The notes under the pieces were generated by a model. The model was not told where the DNA came from, searched no databases, and saw nothing but the letters and a program-made list of their open reading frames with translations. The translations under genes and the position numbers were made by a program. A stretch of DNA of 10,920 bases. It comes from DAOVGU01 sp030637775 [NCBI: bacterium] (GTDB lineage: Bacteria > Ratteibacteria > UBA8468). Location: contig DAOWFY010000147.1 of assembly GCA_030637775.1 (NCBI GenBank), positions 1-10,920 on the forward strand. Reading direction: 5' to 3'. The number at the start of each line of letters is the position of its first letter. Position 1 is the stretch's first letter. Of the stretch, positions 1 to 6,394 are shown in pieces.

Positions 1-991
1 CAATAATTTCTTTTGCCTTTGAATCTACTACCCGGAGGGTATCACCCGGCAAAGGAAGGCGCTCGGCACCAAGAATCTTTACCGGTGTAGAGGGACCTGC
101 CTCCTTCAAATTTTTTCCCTCCTCATTAATTAATGCCTTCACTCTGCCAAAAGTGCCTCCGGCAATAAAATTATCCCCAATTTTAATTGTCCCATCCTTC
201 ACAATAACACTGATTGCTTTCCCTTCTCTCTTATCCATTTTTGCTTCAATGATTGTGCCTTCTCCTGATTTCTTGGGGTCGGCCCTTAATTCAAGCATCT
301 CTCCCTCTAAATGTAACATCTCCAATAGCTTTCCAATCCCGACCTTTGTCTTGGCAGAAGTCTCCGCAAAGATGGTCTTACCGCCCCATTCCTCAGCAAC
401 AAGATCTAATTTCGCCAATTCCTTCTTGATCGCCTCGACATTGATGTTGGGTTTATCGATCTTATTGATTGCTACCACAACAGGAACTTTTGCCTCTTTG
501 CAGTGGTTGATTGCTTCAACCGTTTGAGGCATTACTCCATCATCAGCAGCGACAACAAGCAGGACCAAATCGGTGACATGGGCCCCGCGGGCGCGCATTG
601 CCGTAAAGGCCTCATGTCCTGGTGTATCCAAAAAGACGATCTCTTTTTCATCTACTTTGACCCGATAAGCGCCAATATGCTGAGTTATTTCCCCATGTTC
701 GGCTGCGGTGAGTCGGCTTTTTCTGATGGCATCTAAAATAGAGGTCTTGCCATGGTCTACATGACCCATCAGAGTGATGATCGGGGCTCGGGGAACAAAG
801 GAGGGCCTGCCTGCCGGTAAGCAAGGTTCTTTTTTCTCTTCTTTTGCTTTGAAATGAGAAGAGATCCTTTCAATATTTTCTGTTGAAATGGAACTGGCGG
901 CAACCTTTCCTTTAATCCCTAACTCTTCTATAATTTTTAAGAGAGCCTTGCTTGTAACCTTTTCCTTCTTTGCTAATTCGTAAACTCTCAT
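1..991 (-). CDS. infB: Translation initiation factor IF-2, N-terminal 330 residues (3' end beyond the left edge)
   Basis: IF-2 is the GTPase that brings initiator fMet-tRNA to the 30S subunit and promotes joining of the 50S. Seen here: an IF2_N-type helical domain at about residues 1-48 ([19 protein letters not shown]), a short charged linker (49-69), then a complete GTPase domain with G1 GHVDHGKT (76-83), G2 Thr103, G3 DTPGH (122-126), G4 NKID (176-179) and G5 SAK (212-214). Domain II begins near 235 and the gene leaves the window there. Only about 70 residues precede the G domain, so this is a compact IF-2, unlike the long E. coli form. The start ATG is at 991-989, one base past the nusA stop, with no clear Shine-Dalgarno, so translation is probably coupled to nusA. 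The linker carries the peptide CLPAGR, encoded by a palindrome. Confidence 0.97.
   Translation of the reverse strand, partial: MRVYELAKKEKVTSKALLKIIEELGIKGKVAASSISTENIERISSHFKAKEEKKEPCLPAGRPSFVPRAPIITLMGHVDHGKTSILDAIRKSRLTAAEHGEITQHIGAYRVKVDEKEIVFLDTPGHEAFTAMRARGAHVTDLVLLVVAADDGVMPQTVEAINHCKEAKVPVVVAINKIDKPNINVEAIKKELAKLDLVAEEWGGKTIFAETSAKTKVGIGKLLEMLHLEGEMLELRADPKKSGEGTIIEAKMDKREGKAISVIVKDGTIKIGDNFIAGGTFGRVKALINEEGKNLKEAGPSTPVKILGAERLPLPGDTLRVVDSKAKEII
806..826. repeat. Imperfect palindrome encoding CLPAGR in the IF-2 linker
   Basis: These 21 bp are centred on CCGG at 814-817. Most flanking positions pair symmetrically (T812-A819, C810-G821, G809-C822, T808-A823, C806-G825) with two mismatches and one wobble. 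On the coding strand it reads as CLPAG (R follows) between the IF2_N domain and the GTPase domain, a place that tolerates insertions. It may be a copy of a short dispersed palindromic repeat. Only one copy is visible in this window, so repeat status is inferred. Confidence 0.4.
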
Positions 992-992
992 A

Positions 993-2138
993 TTATTTGT
1001 GGCCCATTGTTTCTTTAGCGGCAGTAATGATTTTTTCTGCTCTTTTCTTTCCAATCCCCGAGATCTTTGAAAGAGTAGAGATTGAAGCCTCTGCCAATTC
1101 CTTAATGGAGGAAAGGCCTATTTTTGCTAAGGATGCGGCGGTCTTCTTCCCAATTCCTGGTAGCACGACAATTGCCGGCAAGAGCTCCTCTCTTATCGCT
1201 GAGCGACTCTTAACATTGATTTTGTAACCGGAAAGTTTGGCCGCTAATTTTACATTCTGGCCCTTCTTCCCAATGGCTAAAGAGAGCTGATCATCGGGAA
1301 GAATCACCAAAGCTTCCTTTTTGGCAGGATTTACTCTAACCTCTTCACATTTAGCAGGAGCCAGAGCATTGGCAATAAAAAGGGCAGGGTCTCCATTCCA
1401 GCGGATGACATCGACCCTTTCTCCGCCTAATTCTTTAAGAATCATTTTGATTCTGGAGCCCTTCACACCAATACATGTCCCCAATGGCTCTACCCTTTCC
1501 TTCTTAGAAGAGACAGCGATCTTGGTACATTCTCCCGGGTATCTCGCGATGCTCTTGATCTCTATAATCCTCTCACTTATCTCGGGAATTTCCTCATTAA
1601 ATAAAACTTTGATAAAATCAGGGTGCGTTCGAGAAAGAATTACCGCAGGCTCTTTAGATGTCCTTCTTGCCTCCAGGAGATAACCCCGGATCCTCTCTCC
1701 TCTTCGGTAATGCTCTCGGGGTAAAAGATGCTCATGGGGAAAGATCGCCTCTGCCTTTCCAATGGTAACCAGGAGTCCTTTTGGCTCATATCGCTCCACC
1801 ACGGCACTCACTATCTCCCCTTCTCTCTTTTTAAACTCCTGGAATATCGCCTCCTTTTCCGCTTCCCGCAATTGTTGGATAATAACCTGCTTGGCAGATT
1901 GAGCGCTAATGCGGTCTAAAGGGAAAGCGGAAATAGGCATTCTCTTTCCCTCCTGATCGAAAAAAGCAATCTCACCTGTCTTGGGGTCAAGACGAAGGCT
2001 AATACCATTTTCTAAATTGGTTCTCTTCCGGAAGACAGAGAGAAGTCCCTTTTCAATGGATCTAATCAGGGTATCTCGGTCAATCCCCTTTTCCCTTTCT
2101 AAATAATCAAGAGCATTTATAAGTTCCTTGGCATCCAT
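993..2138 (-). CDS. nusA: Transcription termination/antitermination factor NusA
   Basis: NusA binds RNA polymerase and nascent RNA and modulates pausing, termination and antitermination. The 381-residue protein shows the family order: an RNAP-binding N-terminal domain (about 1-105), an S1 domain (about 106-172, with GLLVTIGKAEAIFP), KH1 (about 173-250, with EPLGTCIGVKGSRIK at 217-231), KH2 (about 265-315, with SLAIGKKGQNVKLAAKL from 286) and a C-terminal helix-hairpin-helix pair (LPGIGKKTAASLAKIGL from 326, and ISGIGKKRAEKI from 359). The start ATG at 2138 gives the usual MDAKELINALDYLEREKGI beginning. No Shine-Dalgarno precedes it. A promoter 9 nt upstream would put the transcript start almost on the ATG. 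ftsK lies 40 nt upstream and infB starts right after its stop. The usual upstream neighbour rimP is absent. Confidence 0.97.
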   Translation of the reverse strand: MDAKELINALDYLEREKGIDRDTLIRSIEKGLLSVFRKRTNLENGISLRLDPKTGEIAFFDQEGKRMPISAFPLDRISAQSAKQVIIQQLREAEKEAIFQEFKKREGEIVSAVVERYEPKGLLVTIGKAEAIFPHEHLLPREHYRRGERIRGYLLEARRTSKEPAVILSRTHPDFIKVLFNEEIPEISERIIEIKSIARYPGECTKIAVSSKKERVEPLGTCIGVKGSRIKMILKELGGERVDVIRWNGDPALFIANALAPAKCEEVRVNPAKKEALVILPDDQLSLAIGKKGQNVKLAAKLSGYKINVKSRSAIREELLPAIVVLPGIGKKTAASLAKIGLSSIKELAEASISTLSKISGIGKKRAEKIITAAKETMGHK

Positions 2139-2146
2139 TGTGTAAT

Positions 2147-2176
2147 AGTTTAGTCCTATTCTTAGCTAATTGTCAA
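2147..2176 (-). promoter_or_regulatory. Candidate nusA-infB promoter in the ftsK-nusA gap
   Basis: On the minus strand a perfect -35 TTGACA (2176-2171) is followed after 18 nt by TAAACT (2152-2147), which keeps the TAnnnT pattern of a -10. The start point expected 7-9 nt beyond the -10 falls at 2140-2138, that is 0-2 nt from the nusA ATG (2138). With no Shine-Dalgarno present, a near-leaderless nusA-infB mRNA is predicted. This would add to read-through from ftsK. Confidence 0.5.
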
Positions 2177-2178
2177 TC

Positions 2179-4179
2179 TTATTTCTTTAATATCTCCCTT
2201 GGCTTGCCTTCCCGGTATGGACCCACAATACCTTCCGCCTCCATCTCTTCAATAAGTCTGGCGGCGCGATTGAATCCAATGCGCAACCTCCTTTGCAGAT
2301 AGGATATGGAGGCTAAATGTGTCTCAAAGACTATTTCCACTGCCTCTTCAAAGAGAGGATCCTTTTTTTCTCCAACTATTCTTTCCTTTTCCTCCTCTAA
2401 AATTTCCGGAAAATAGGAGGGTTCCCCCTGACTCCTCAAGAAATTACAGACCTCCTCAATCTCGGTATCGGAGACAAGACTACCCTGAGCCCGAATTGGC
2501 CTATAAGTTGTGGACGAAAGAAAAAGCATATCCCCTCTTCCCAACAGTTTTTCGGCTCCATTCATATCTAAAATTGTGCGCGAATCAACCTTAGAGGAGA
2601 CCTGAAATGAAATTCTCGTGGGAAGATTTGCCTTAATCACTCCCGTGATGACATCCACCGACGGCCTCTGTGTTGCTAAAATAAGATGGATCCCGGTTGC
2701 TCTTGCCAACTGGGAAAGACGCATAATGCTATTTTCAATTTCATCCCGAGCGATGAGCATCAGATCCGCCAATTCATCGATGATGACAACAACATAAAAG
2801 AGCGGGTTACCTTTTTCCACCTTATTGTACGCTTCAATATTCCTGACCCCTTTCTCCGAAAAAAGATTGTAGCGACGTCCCATTTCACCTACCAACCACT
2901 TTAATGCTCTTACCGAATTTTCCTTATTGGTAATCACGGGCAGAAGGAGATGGGGGATATTGTTATAGGGGGTCAATTCCACCATCTTCGGGTCAATCAT
3001 TAAAAATCTTAATTCGCTGGGTGTATTTTGGAAAAGGAGGGAGATGATTACGGAATTAATACAAACTGTCTTTCCCGAACCGGTCGCCCCTGCAATGAGA
3101 AGATGGGGCATCATCTTTAAGTCTGCCAAGAGTGGCTTGTCCAAAATATCCTTTCCCAGGCATAGGCACAGTTTAGAGGTGGCCGCTTTGAATTCTGGGG
3201 AGAGCAAAATTTCTTTAAGATAGACCAATGTTGCTTTTCGATTTGGTACCTCTACTCCCACCGTTGATTTTCCCGGGAGAGGAGCAATAATACGCACATT
3301 TGGCGCTTTCAAGGCCATCGCAATATTATCGGCCAGCCCCACAATCCGATGGGGGGTAATACCCGGAGCCAACATCAACTCATACATTGTCACTACTGGA
3401 CCTTGACTTATCTCGGTAACCTTTGCCTCTAAGTTAAAATCGGCGATCGTCTCCTCCATGACTTTAGCATATCTTTCTAAATCGGCTTTTTCCTTTTCCT
3501 CTGCCTGCAGTTCAGGCTCTTCTAAAAGAGAAAGGGAAGGTAAATTAAAACCCCCATCCCGTCCACCGGACGGGAGCCCTCCCTCTTTTTTTGGAATAGG
3601 CTTTCTTCGCCTTTTCACGCGGAATCTCGTAATTTTCTTTCTCCGGAAGAAAGAAAGAAAAAAGAGAAAATTCTCCCGGAGGATAAATCCCAAGGAAAGA
3701 AGTAGCCCGACGACAATAAGAGAAATTACAAGAATTAAGGAGCCCTCCTTACCAAGTAACCCTGAAAGGCCCTTCGAAAACCAGAGCCCCAAAATCCCTC
3801 CAGAAAGGTATGCCCTTTCTGTTGTTTTTACTGTCAGCGCCAAAAGAGTGGAGATGCAAAAGAGAAGAAGAAGAGCGCCGGAAAGATTAAGTTTGAGAGA
3901 AAATTGCTCCTTCCCCCAGATCTTATGCCAACCCCAGAGGAAAGTAGCCAGAGGAATTATGTAACTGCCCCTCCCTAAAAGAAAGAGCAATAGCCCGGAG
4001 AGATAGGCGCCGGTGAGACCTCCTAGATTATGGATGCTGCTGGAGGAGGGGAATGAAACCTTCGCAAATTCAAAGCAGGGGTCATATTCCGAATAGGAGC
4101 AGAAAACAAGAACAAGAAAAGCCGTTAAAGTAAAAAGGAGAATCCCTTCGATCCGCTTGATTAAGACCTCATTTTTCAT
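2179..4179 (-). CDS. ftsK: DNA translocase FtsK/SpoIIIE
   Basis: FtsK/SpoIIIE proteins are septum-anchored hexameric ATPases that pump chromosomal DNA through the closing division site. The 666-residue protein has an N-terminal membrane domain with about four hydrophobic segments (roughly 12-30, 53-85, 98-117, 145-168), a basic and then acidic linker (about 178-240), an alpha/beta motor, and a C-terminal winged-helix gamma domain (about 605-663) that in this family reads DNA polarity sequences. Motor motifs visible are Walker A GATGSGKT (364-371), DPKMVEL (396-402), Walker B VVVIIDELADLM (463-474) and LATQRPSVDVITGVIKANLP (501-520). The linker is short compared with E. coli FtsK, so the architecture is SpoIIIE-like. 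The start ATG at 4179 lies exactly where transcription is predicted to begin, and there is no Shine-Dalgarno. It is upstream of nusA-infB and divergent from rbfA. Confidence 0.96.
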   Translation of the reverse strand: MKNEVLIKRIEGILLFTLTAFLVLVFCSYSEYDPCFEFAKVSFPSSSSIHNLGGLTGAYLSGLLLFLLGRGSYIIPLATFLWGWHKIWGKEQFSLKLNLSGALLLLFCISTLLALTVKTTERAYLSGGILGLWFSKGLSGLLGKEGSLILVISLIVVGLLLSLGFILRENFLFFLSFFRRKKITRFRVKRRRKPIPKKEGGLPSGGRDGGFNLPSLSLLEEPELQAEEKEKADLERYAKVMEETIADFNLEAKVTEISQGPVVTMYELMLAPGITPHRIVGLADNIAMALKAPNVRIIAPLPGKSTVGVEVPNRKATLVYLKEILLSPEFKAATSKLCLCLGKDILDKPLLADLKMMPHLLIAGATGSGKTVCINSVIISLLFQNTPSELRFLMIDPKMVELTPYNNIPHLLLPVITNKENSVRALKWLVGEMGRRYNLFSEKGVRNIEAYNKVEKGNPLFYVVVIIDELADLMLIARDEIENSIMRLSQLARATGIHLILATQRPSVDVITGVIKANLPTRISFQVSSKVDSRTILDMNGAEKLLGRGDMLFLSSTTYRPIRAQGSLVSDTEIEEVCNFLRSQGEPSYFPEILEEEKERIVGEKKDPLFEEAVEIVFETHLASISYLQRRLRIGFNRAARLIEEMEAEGIVGPYREGKPREILKK
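3557..3575. repeat. Perfect 8-bp hairpin palindrome in the FtsK linker
   Basis: TCCCGTCC (3557-3564) and GGACGGGA (3568-3575) are perfect inverted repeats with a 3-nt loop. On the coding strand they encode LPSGGRD (FtsK residues about 202-208), in the disordered stretch between membrane anchor and motor. Its G+C richness contrasts with the flanking A-rich lysine/arginine codons. It resembles, in position and in the LPxGxR-like peptide, the palindrome in the infB linker. Confidence 0.5.
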
Positions 4180-4185
4180 GTATTT

Positions 4186-4214
4186 ATTTTACCATATATT
4201 GTCATCTCCTTCAA
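4186..4214 (-). promoter_or_regulatory. Candidate ftsK promoter (extended -10, leaderless)
   Basis: On the minus strand: -35 TTGAAG (4214-4209), 17-nt spacer ending in TGG, then -10 TAAAAT (4191-4186), an extended -10 (TGnTAnnnT). Counting -7 as position 4186, +1 is 4179, the A of the ftsK ATG. No Shine-Dalgarno exists, so a leaderless transcript is predicted. The element lies inside the rbfA promoter, so RNA polymerase could probably not bind both at once. Confidence 0.6.
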
Positions 4215-4227
4215 TCTATGGTAATCT
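4199..4227 (+). promoter_or_regulatory. Candidate rbfA-argS promoter (extended -10, leaderless)
   Basis: -35 TTGTCA (4199-4204, five of six consensus bases), 17-nt spacer ending in TGG (4219-4221), -10 TAATCT (4222-4227, TAnnnT). With -7 at 4227, +1 is 4234, the A of the rbfA ATG. There is no Shine-Dalgarno. The two extended -10 regions of this and the ftsK promoter form an inverted pair, ACCATA (4191-4196) and TATGGT (4217-4222). Confidence 0.55.
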
Positions 4228-4233
4228 TTGAAT

Positions 4234-4572
4234 ATGGCTTATCAAAGGGCAGAAAGGGTTGGCAGGCTTATTCAGCAGAATTTAAGTAAGATCATCCAAT
4301 CTAAATTGGAGGATCCCCGGATTGGTCTGGTCACCATCACGAGAGTAAAGGTGAGTAAGGACTTAAGTTATGCCACAATCTTTATTACCGCGGAGAATGA
4401 TAGAGTATCAAAAAAAAGCCTAAAGATTCTATTGAGTGCCAGGAGATTTATCCGCAAAAGATTGGCCGAGGTTCTTCGACTGAGAAAAATCCCTGAAATT
4501 AGTTTTAAACTGGATGAGAGGATAGAGGAGCTTCAGCGAATCAATGAATTATTCGAAAAAATAAAAAAATGA
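4234..4572 (+). CDS. rbfA: Ribosome-binding factor A
   Basis: RbfA is a small KH-fold protein that binds immature 30S subunits and helps 16S rRNA 5'-end maturation, especially in the cold. The 112-residue product has the family beginning (MAYQRAERVGRLIQQNLSKI), the DPRIGLVTITRVKVSKDLSYA core strand-turn region, the region preceding RRFIRKRLAEVLRLRKIPEI, and the C-terminal FKLDERIEELQRINELFEKI helix. The ATG at 4234 was preferred to an in-frame TTG at 4228 because it matches the family's first residues and because the TTG lies between the predicted -10 and +1. In most bacteria rbfA sits downstream of infB. Here it is on the opposite strand, separated by nusA and ftsK, and linked to argS by a 4-nt ATGA overlap. 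Confidence 0.94.
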   Translation: MAYQRAERVGRLIQQNLSKIIQSKLEDPRIGLVTITRVKVSKDLSYATIFITAENDRVSKKSLKILLSARRFIRKRLAEVLRLRKIPEISFKLDERIEELQRINELFEKIKK

Positions 4573-6215
4573 AGCAGAAGATAACCTTCTCTTTGAAAAA
4601 AGGGATAGAAAGATTAGAAGCCAAAAGGCTCTTAAAGTCGCCTCTTCCTGAAAAGATCCCTCTCTCCCTTTCTGTAGCGCCTCAATTTGGAGATCTTACC
4701 ACAAATATTGCTTTACAACTGAAGAGCGAAAAAAGACCGATGATCTTGGCAAATATTTTGGCAGAAAGTTTAAAAGAAATAGAACTAATAGAGAAGGTGG
4801 AAGTGAAAGAGCCGGGCTTTATCAACATTTTTCTAAAAAAAGAACTTTTTTATCAGGTCCTTTCCTCTGTTCTGAAAGAGGGGGAGAAATTTGGTTCTTC
4901 CCAAATCGGAAAAAGGGAAAAAGTTCTGATCGAATTTGTCAGTGCCAATCCTACCGGTCCTCTCACTATTGCTCACGGCCGCCAAGCTGCTCTGGGAGAA
5001 GCAATGGCTAAAATCCTTATCGCCTGCGGATATCAAGTTACTAAAGAATATTATCTTAATGATGTGGGAGTCCAAATTGATCTCCTGGGCGAGTCCCTTT
5101 CTGCCCGCTATCAAGAAATTTTGGATCTTCCTTTTTCAATGCCAGTTGATGGCTATTTTGGCGAATATCTTAAAGAAATGGCAAAGGATTTGAAGGACAA
5201 ATACGGAAAGGAACTTTTATCAAAGCCAAAAAAGTTCTTCTCTGATTATGCGCGAGACAGTATTTTAAATGGAATCAAGAAGGATCTTTCTGATTTTAAA
5301 GTCCACTTTGATTCCTGGGTCAGGGAGGGAAAATTCCATCAGACTGGCAAAATTAAAAAATCCCTTTCCCTGCTTGAAAAGAAAGGTTATCTTTACCGCA
5401 AAGATGAGGCACTCTGGTTTAAGTCCACTTTTTTTGGTGATGAAAAGGATCGGGTTCTTCAAAAGAGAGATGGCGCCTATACCTACCTTGCTCCCGATAT
5501 TGGTTATCATCAAAACAAGTATGAAAGAGGCTATCATTCCCTTATCGATCTTTTTGGACCAGACCACGATGGCTATCTTCCAAGACTAAAGGGTGCCCTT
5601 ATTGCTTTAGGCCACCCAACACAATCTCTCTCGATCATCATTGTCCAATTAACCACTCTTTATCAAGGAAAAAAGAAATTATCGATGTCTACCAGGAAGG
5701 GGGAATTTATTGCCTTGCGAGAATTAATTAAAGAGGTCGGAGCCGATGTAGCCAGGTACTTCTTTCTTTCGCGAAAGTCGCAGAGCCATCTTGATTTTGA
5801 TTTGGAATTGGCCAAGAAAAATTCCTCAGAAAACCCCGCTTACTATCTTCAGTATGCTCATTCCAGGGTCTGCAGCATTATGAAATTCGCCCGAGAGAAA
5901 GGAATTTCCTGCGAGAGAAGAATTAAACTTTCCTGCCTTTCCTCTCTTAAAGAAAAGGAAGAATTGGACCTTCTTCGGCTCTTGTTCCGATTCCCCTATT
6001 TGATAGAGGCCTCAGGAAGAACTCTTCAGGTTCAGCCAATCTTAAGTTTCCTGCAAGAATTGGCGGGAGATTTCCACAGTTATTATAACAAATTCAGGAT
6101 TGTCACCAAAGAGAGGGATCTAACCAGAGCCAGGTTGCTCTTGACAAAAGGAGTGGGAACTGTTTTAAGAAATGGGCTAAGGTTATTAGGAATTTCTGCT
6201 CCCGAAAAGATGTAA
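4569..6215 (+). CDS. argS: Arginyl-tRNA synthetase (class I)
   Basis: This enzyme charges tRNA-Arg with arginine using ATP, in the cytoplasm. The 548 residues follow the ArgRS plan: an N-terminal Add-1 domain (about 1-105, ending in the KEPGFINIFL motif region near 80-90), a Rossmann catalytic domain beginning EFVSANPTGPL (122-132), and the MSTRKGEF loop (from Met373), the ArgRS form of KMSKS. The C-terminal DALR anticodon-binding domain starts around 420 and ends with the typical LRNGLRLLGISAPEKM. The HIGH box, normally HVGH in ArgRS, reads TIAH (133-136): the first His is Thr and the Gly is Ala, while the second His is kept. The start overlaps the rbfA stop (ATGA) and no Shine-Dalgarno is evident, so translation is probably coupled. 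Length is normal for the family. Confidence 0.96.
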   Translation: MKQKITFSLKKGIERLEAKRLLKSPLPEKIPLSLSVAPQFGDLTTNIALQLKSEKRPMILANILAESLKEIELIEKVEVKEPGFINIFLKKELFYQVLSSVLKEGEKFGSSQIGKREKVLIEFVSANPTGPLTIAHGRQAALGEAMAKILIACGYQVTKEYYLNDVGVQIDLLGESLSARYQEILDLPFSMPVDGYFGEYLKEMAKDLKDKYGKELLSKPKKFFSDYARDSILNGIKKDLSDFKVHFDSWVREGKFHQTGKIKKSLSLLEKKGYLYRKDEALWFKSTFFGDEKDRVLQKRDGAYTYLAPDIGYHQNKYERGYHSLIDLFGPDHDGYLPRLKGALIALGHPTQSLSIIIVQLTTLYQGKKKLSMSTRKGEFIALRELIKEVGADVARYFFLSRKSQSHLDFDLELAKKNSSENPAYYLQYAHSRVCSIMKFAREKGISCERRIKLSCLSSLKEKEELDLLRLLFRFPYLIEASGRTLQVQPILSFLQELAGDFHSYYNKFRIVTKERDLTRARLLLTKGVGTVLRNGLRLLGISAPEKM

Positions 6216-6222
6216 GGAGGCA

Positions 6223-6320
6223 GAGATGACTAAAGTTTGTTCACTCGGGCTTTCTTATTCCTCGGCACTATCGTGCTCTGGGCCATAACCGCCAGCTCGC
6301 TCCCAAACCCCAGTCATCTC
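6223..6320. repeat. 98-nt element bounded by 9-bp perfect inverted repeats
   Basis: GAGATGACT (6223-6231) and AGTCATCTC (6312-6320) are perfect inverted repeats. Inside them further segments can pair in register: GTTTG (6235-6239) with CAAAC (6304-6308), CGGGC (6246-6250) with GCTCG (6295-6299), and a GCAC/GTGC hairpin with loop TATC (6265-6276). Together they make a long branched fold. No T-run follows, so it is not a standard intrinsic terminator. It lies upstream of the pilB promoter, so only argS read-through or a separate transcript would carry it. It could be a structured RNA, a Rho-linked 3' end, or a small palindromic mobile element. I see no flanking target-site duplication. Confidence 0.5.
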
Positions 6321-6347
6321 CTGAATTGGCCAAATACGTATATTTGA
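6226..6347 (+). pseudogene. Possible remnant or frameshifted small membrane-protein ORF
   Basis: A strong Shine-Dalgarno GGAGG (6216-6220) directly follows the argS stop and is 5 nt before ATG at 6226. In that frame only 20 codons follow (stop 6286-6288). Shifted by one base, the frame from 6234 to the TGA at 6345-6347 reads as a signal/membrane-like segment (FLFLGTIVLWAITASSLPNP) followed by SHLLNW. One extra A in the AAA at 6232-6234 would join the ATG to this frame, giving MTKSLFTRA. The W, SS and P spacing recalls the first helix of VanZ-like proteins, but only about 36 residues remain, so this is a weak resemblance. It overlaps the 98-nt inverted-repeat element, which could equally be non-coding. 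Confidence 0.22.
6331..6346. promoter_or_regulatory. Inverted repeat overlapping the pilB -35 (candidate operator)
   Basis: CAAATA (6331-6336) and TATTTG (6341-6346) are perfect inverted arms around CGTA. The right arm covers the first three bases of the -35 TTGACG. A protein dimer bound here would sit directly on the promoter's upstream edge, so repression or activation is possible. No regulator gene is seen nearby, and short A+T-rich palindromes can arise by chance. Confidence 0.35.
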
Positions 6348-6372
6348 CGTAAATTCCTTCCTGAGGTATAAT
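6344..6372 (+). promoter_or_regulatory. Strong sigma-70-type promoter for the pilus ATPase genes
   Basis: TTGACG (6344-6349), a 17-nt spacer and a perfect TATAAT (6367-6372) make this the best promoter in the window. The start is expected near 6378-6380, leaving a leader of about 15 nt with the purine-rich AGAGG (6386-6390) 4 nt before the ATG at 6395. So this gene, unlike ftsK, nusA and rbfA, has a conventional short leader and ribosome binding site. Confidence 0.75.
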
Positions 6373-6394
6373 ATTAGATAAAGAGAGAGGAAAA

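Noticed and set aside
153-527. 124-codon plus-strand frame with hydrophobic residues opposite infB
   Set aside because: It is the antisense of the IF-2 GTPase domain, whose motifs are complete on the minus strand.
1172-1181. TTGCCGGCAA palindrome in nusA
   Set aside because: Ten bases only and inside the conserved start of the helix-hairpin-helix domain (LLPAIVVLPGIG), so it is ordinary coding sequence and not an inserted element.
3458-3964. 168-codon open frame on the plus strand inside ftsK
   Set aside because: It lies wholly opposite the FtsK linker and membrane region, is arginine/serine/proline-rich, and matches no family; ftsK is unmistakable on the other strand.
4228-4233. TTG at 4228 as the rbfA start
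   Set aside because: It would add only Met-Asn ahead of a family-typical MAYQRAERV start, has no Shine-Dalgarno, and lies upstream of the predicted transcript start.
6216-6330. Intrinsic terminator after argS
   Set aside because: A strong stem exists but no run of T follows either the 9-bp stem or the inner hairpin.
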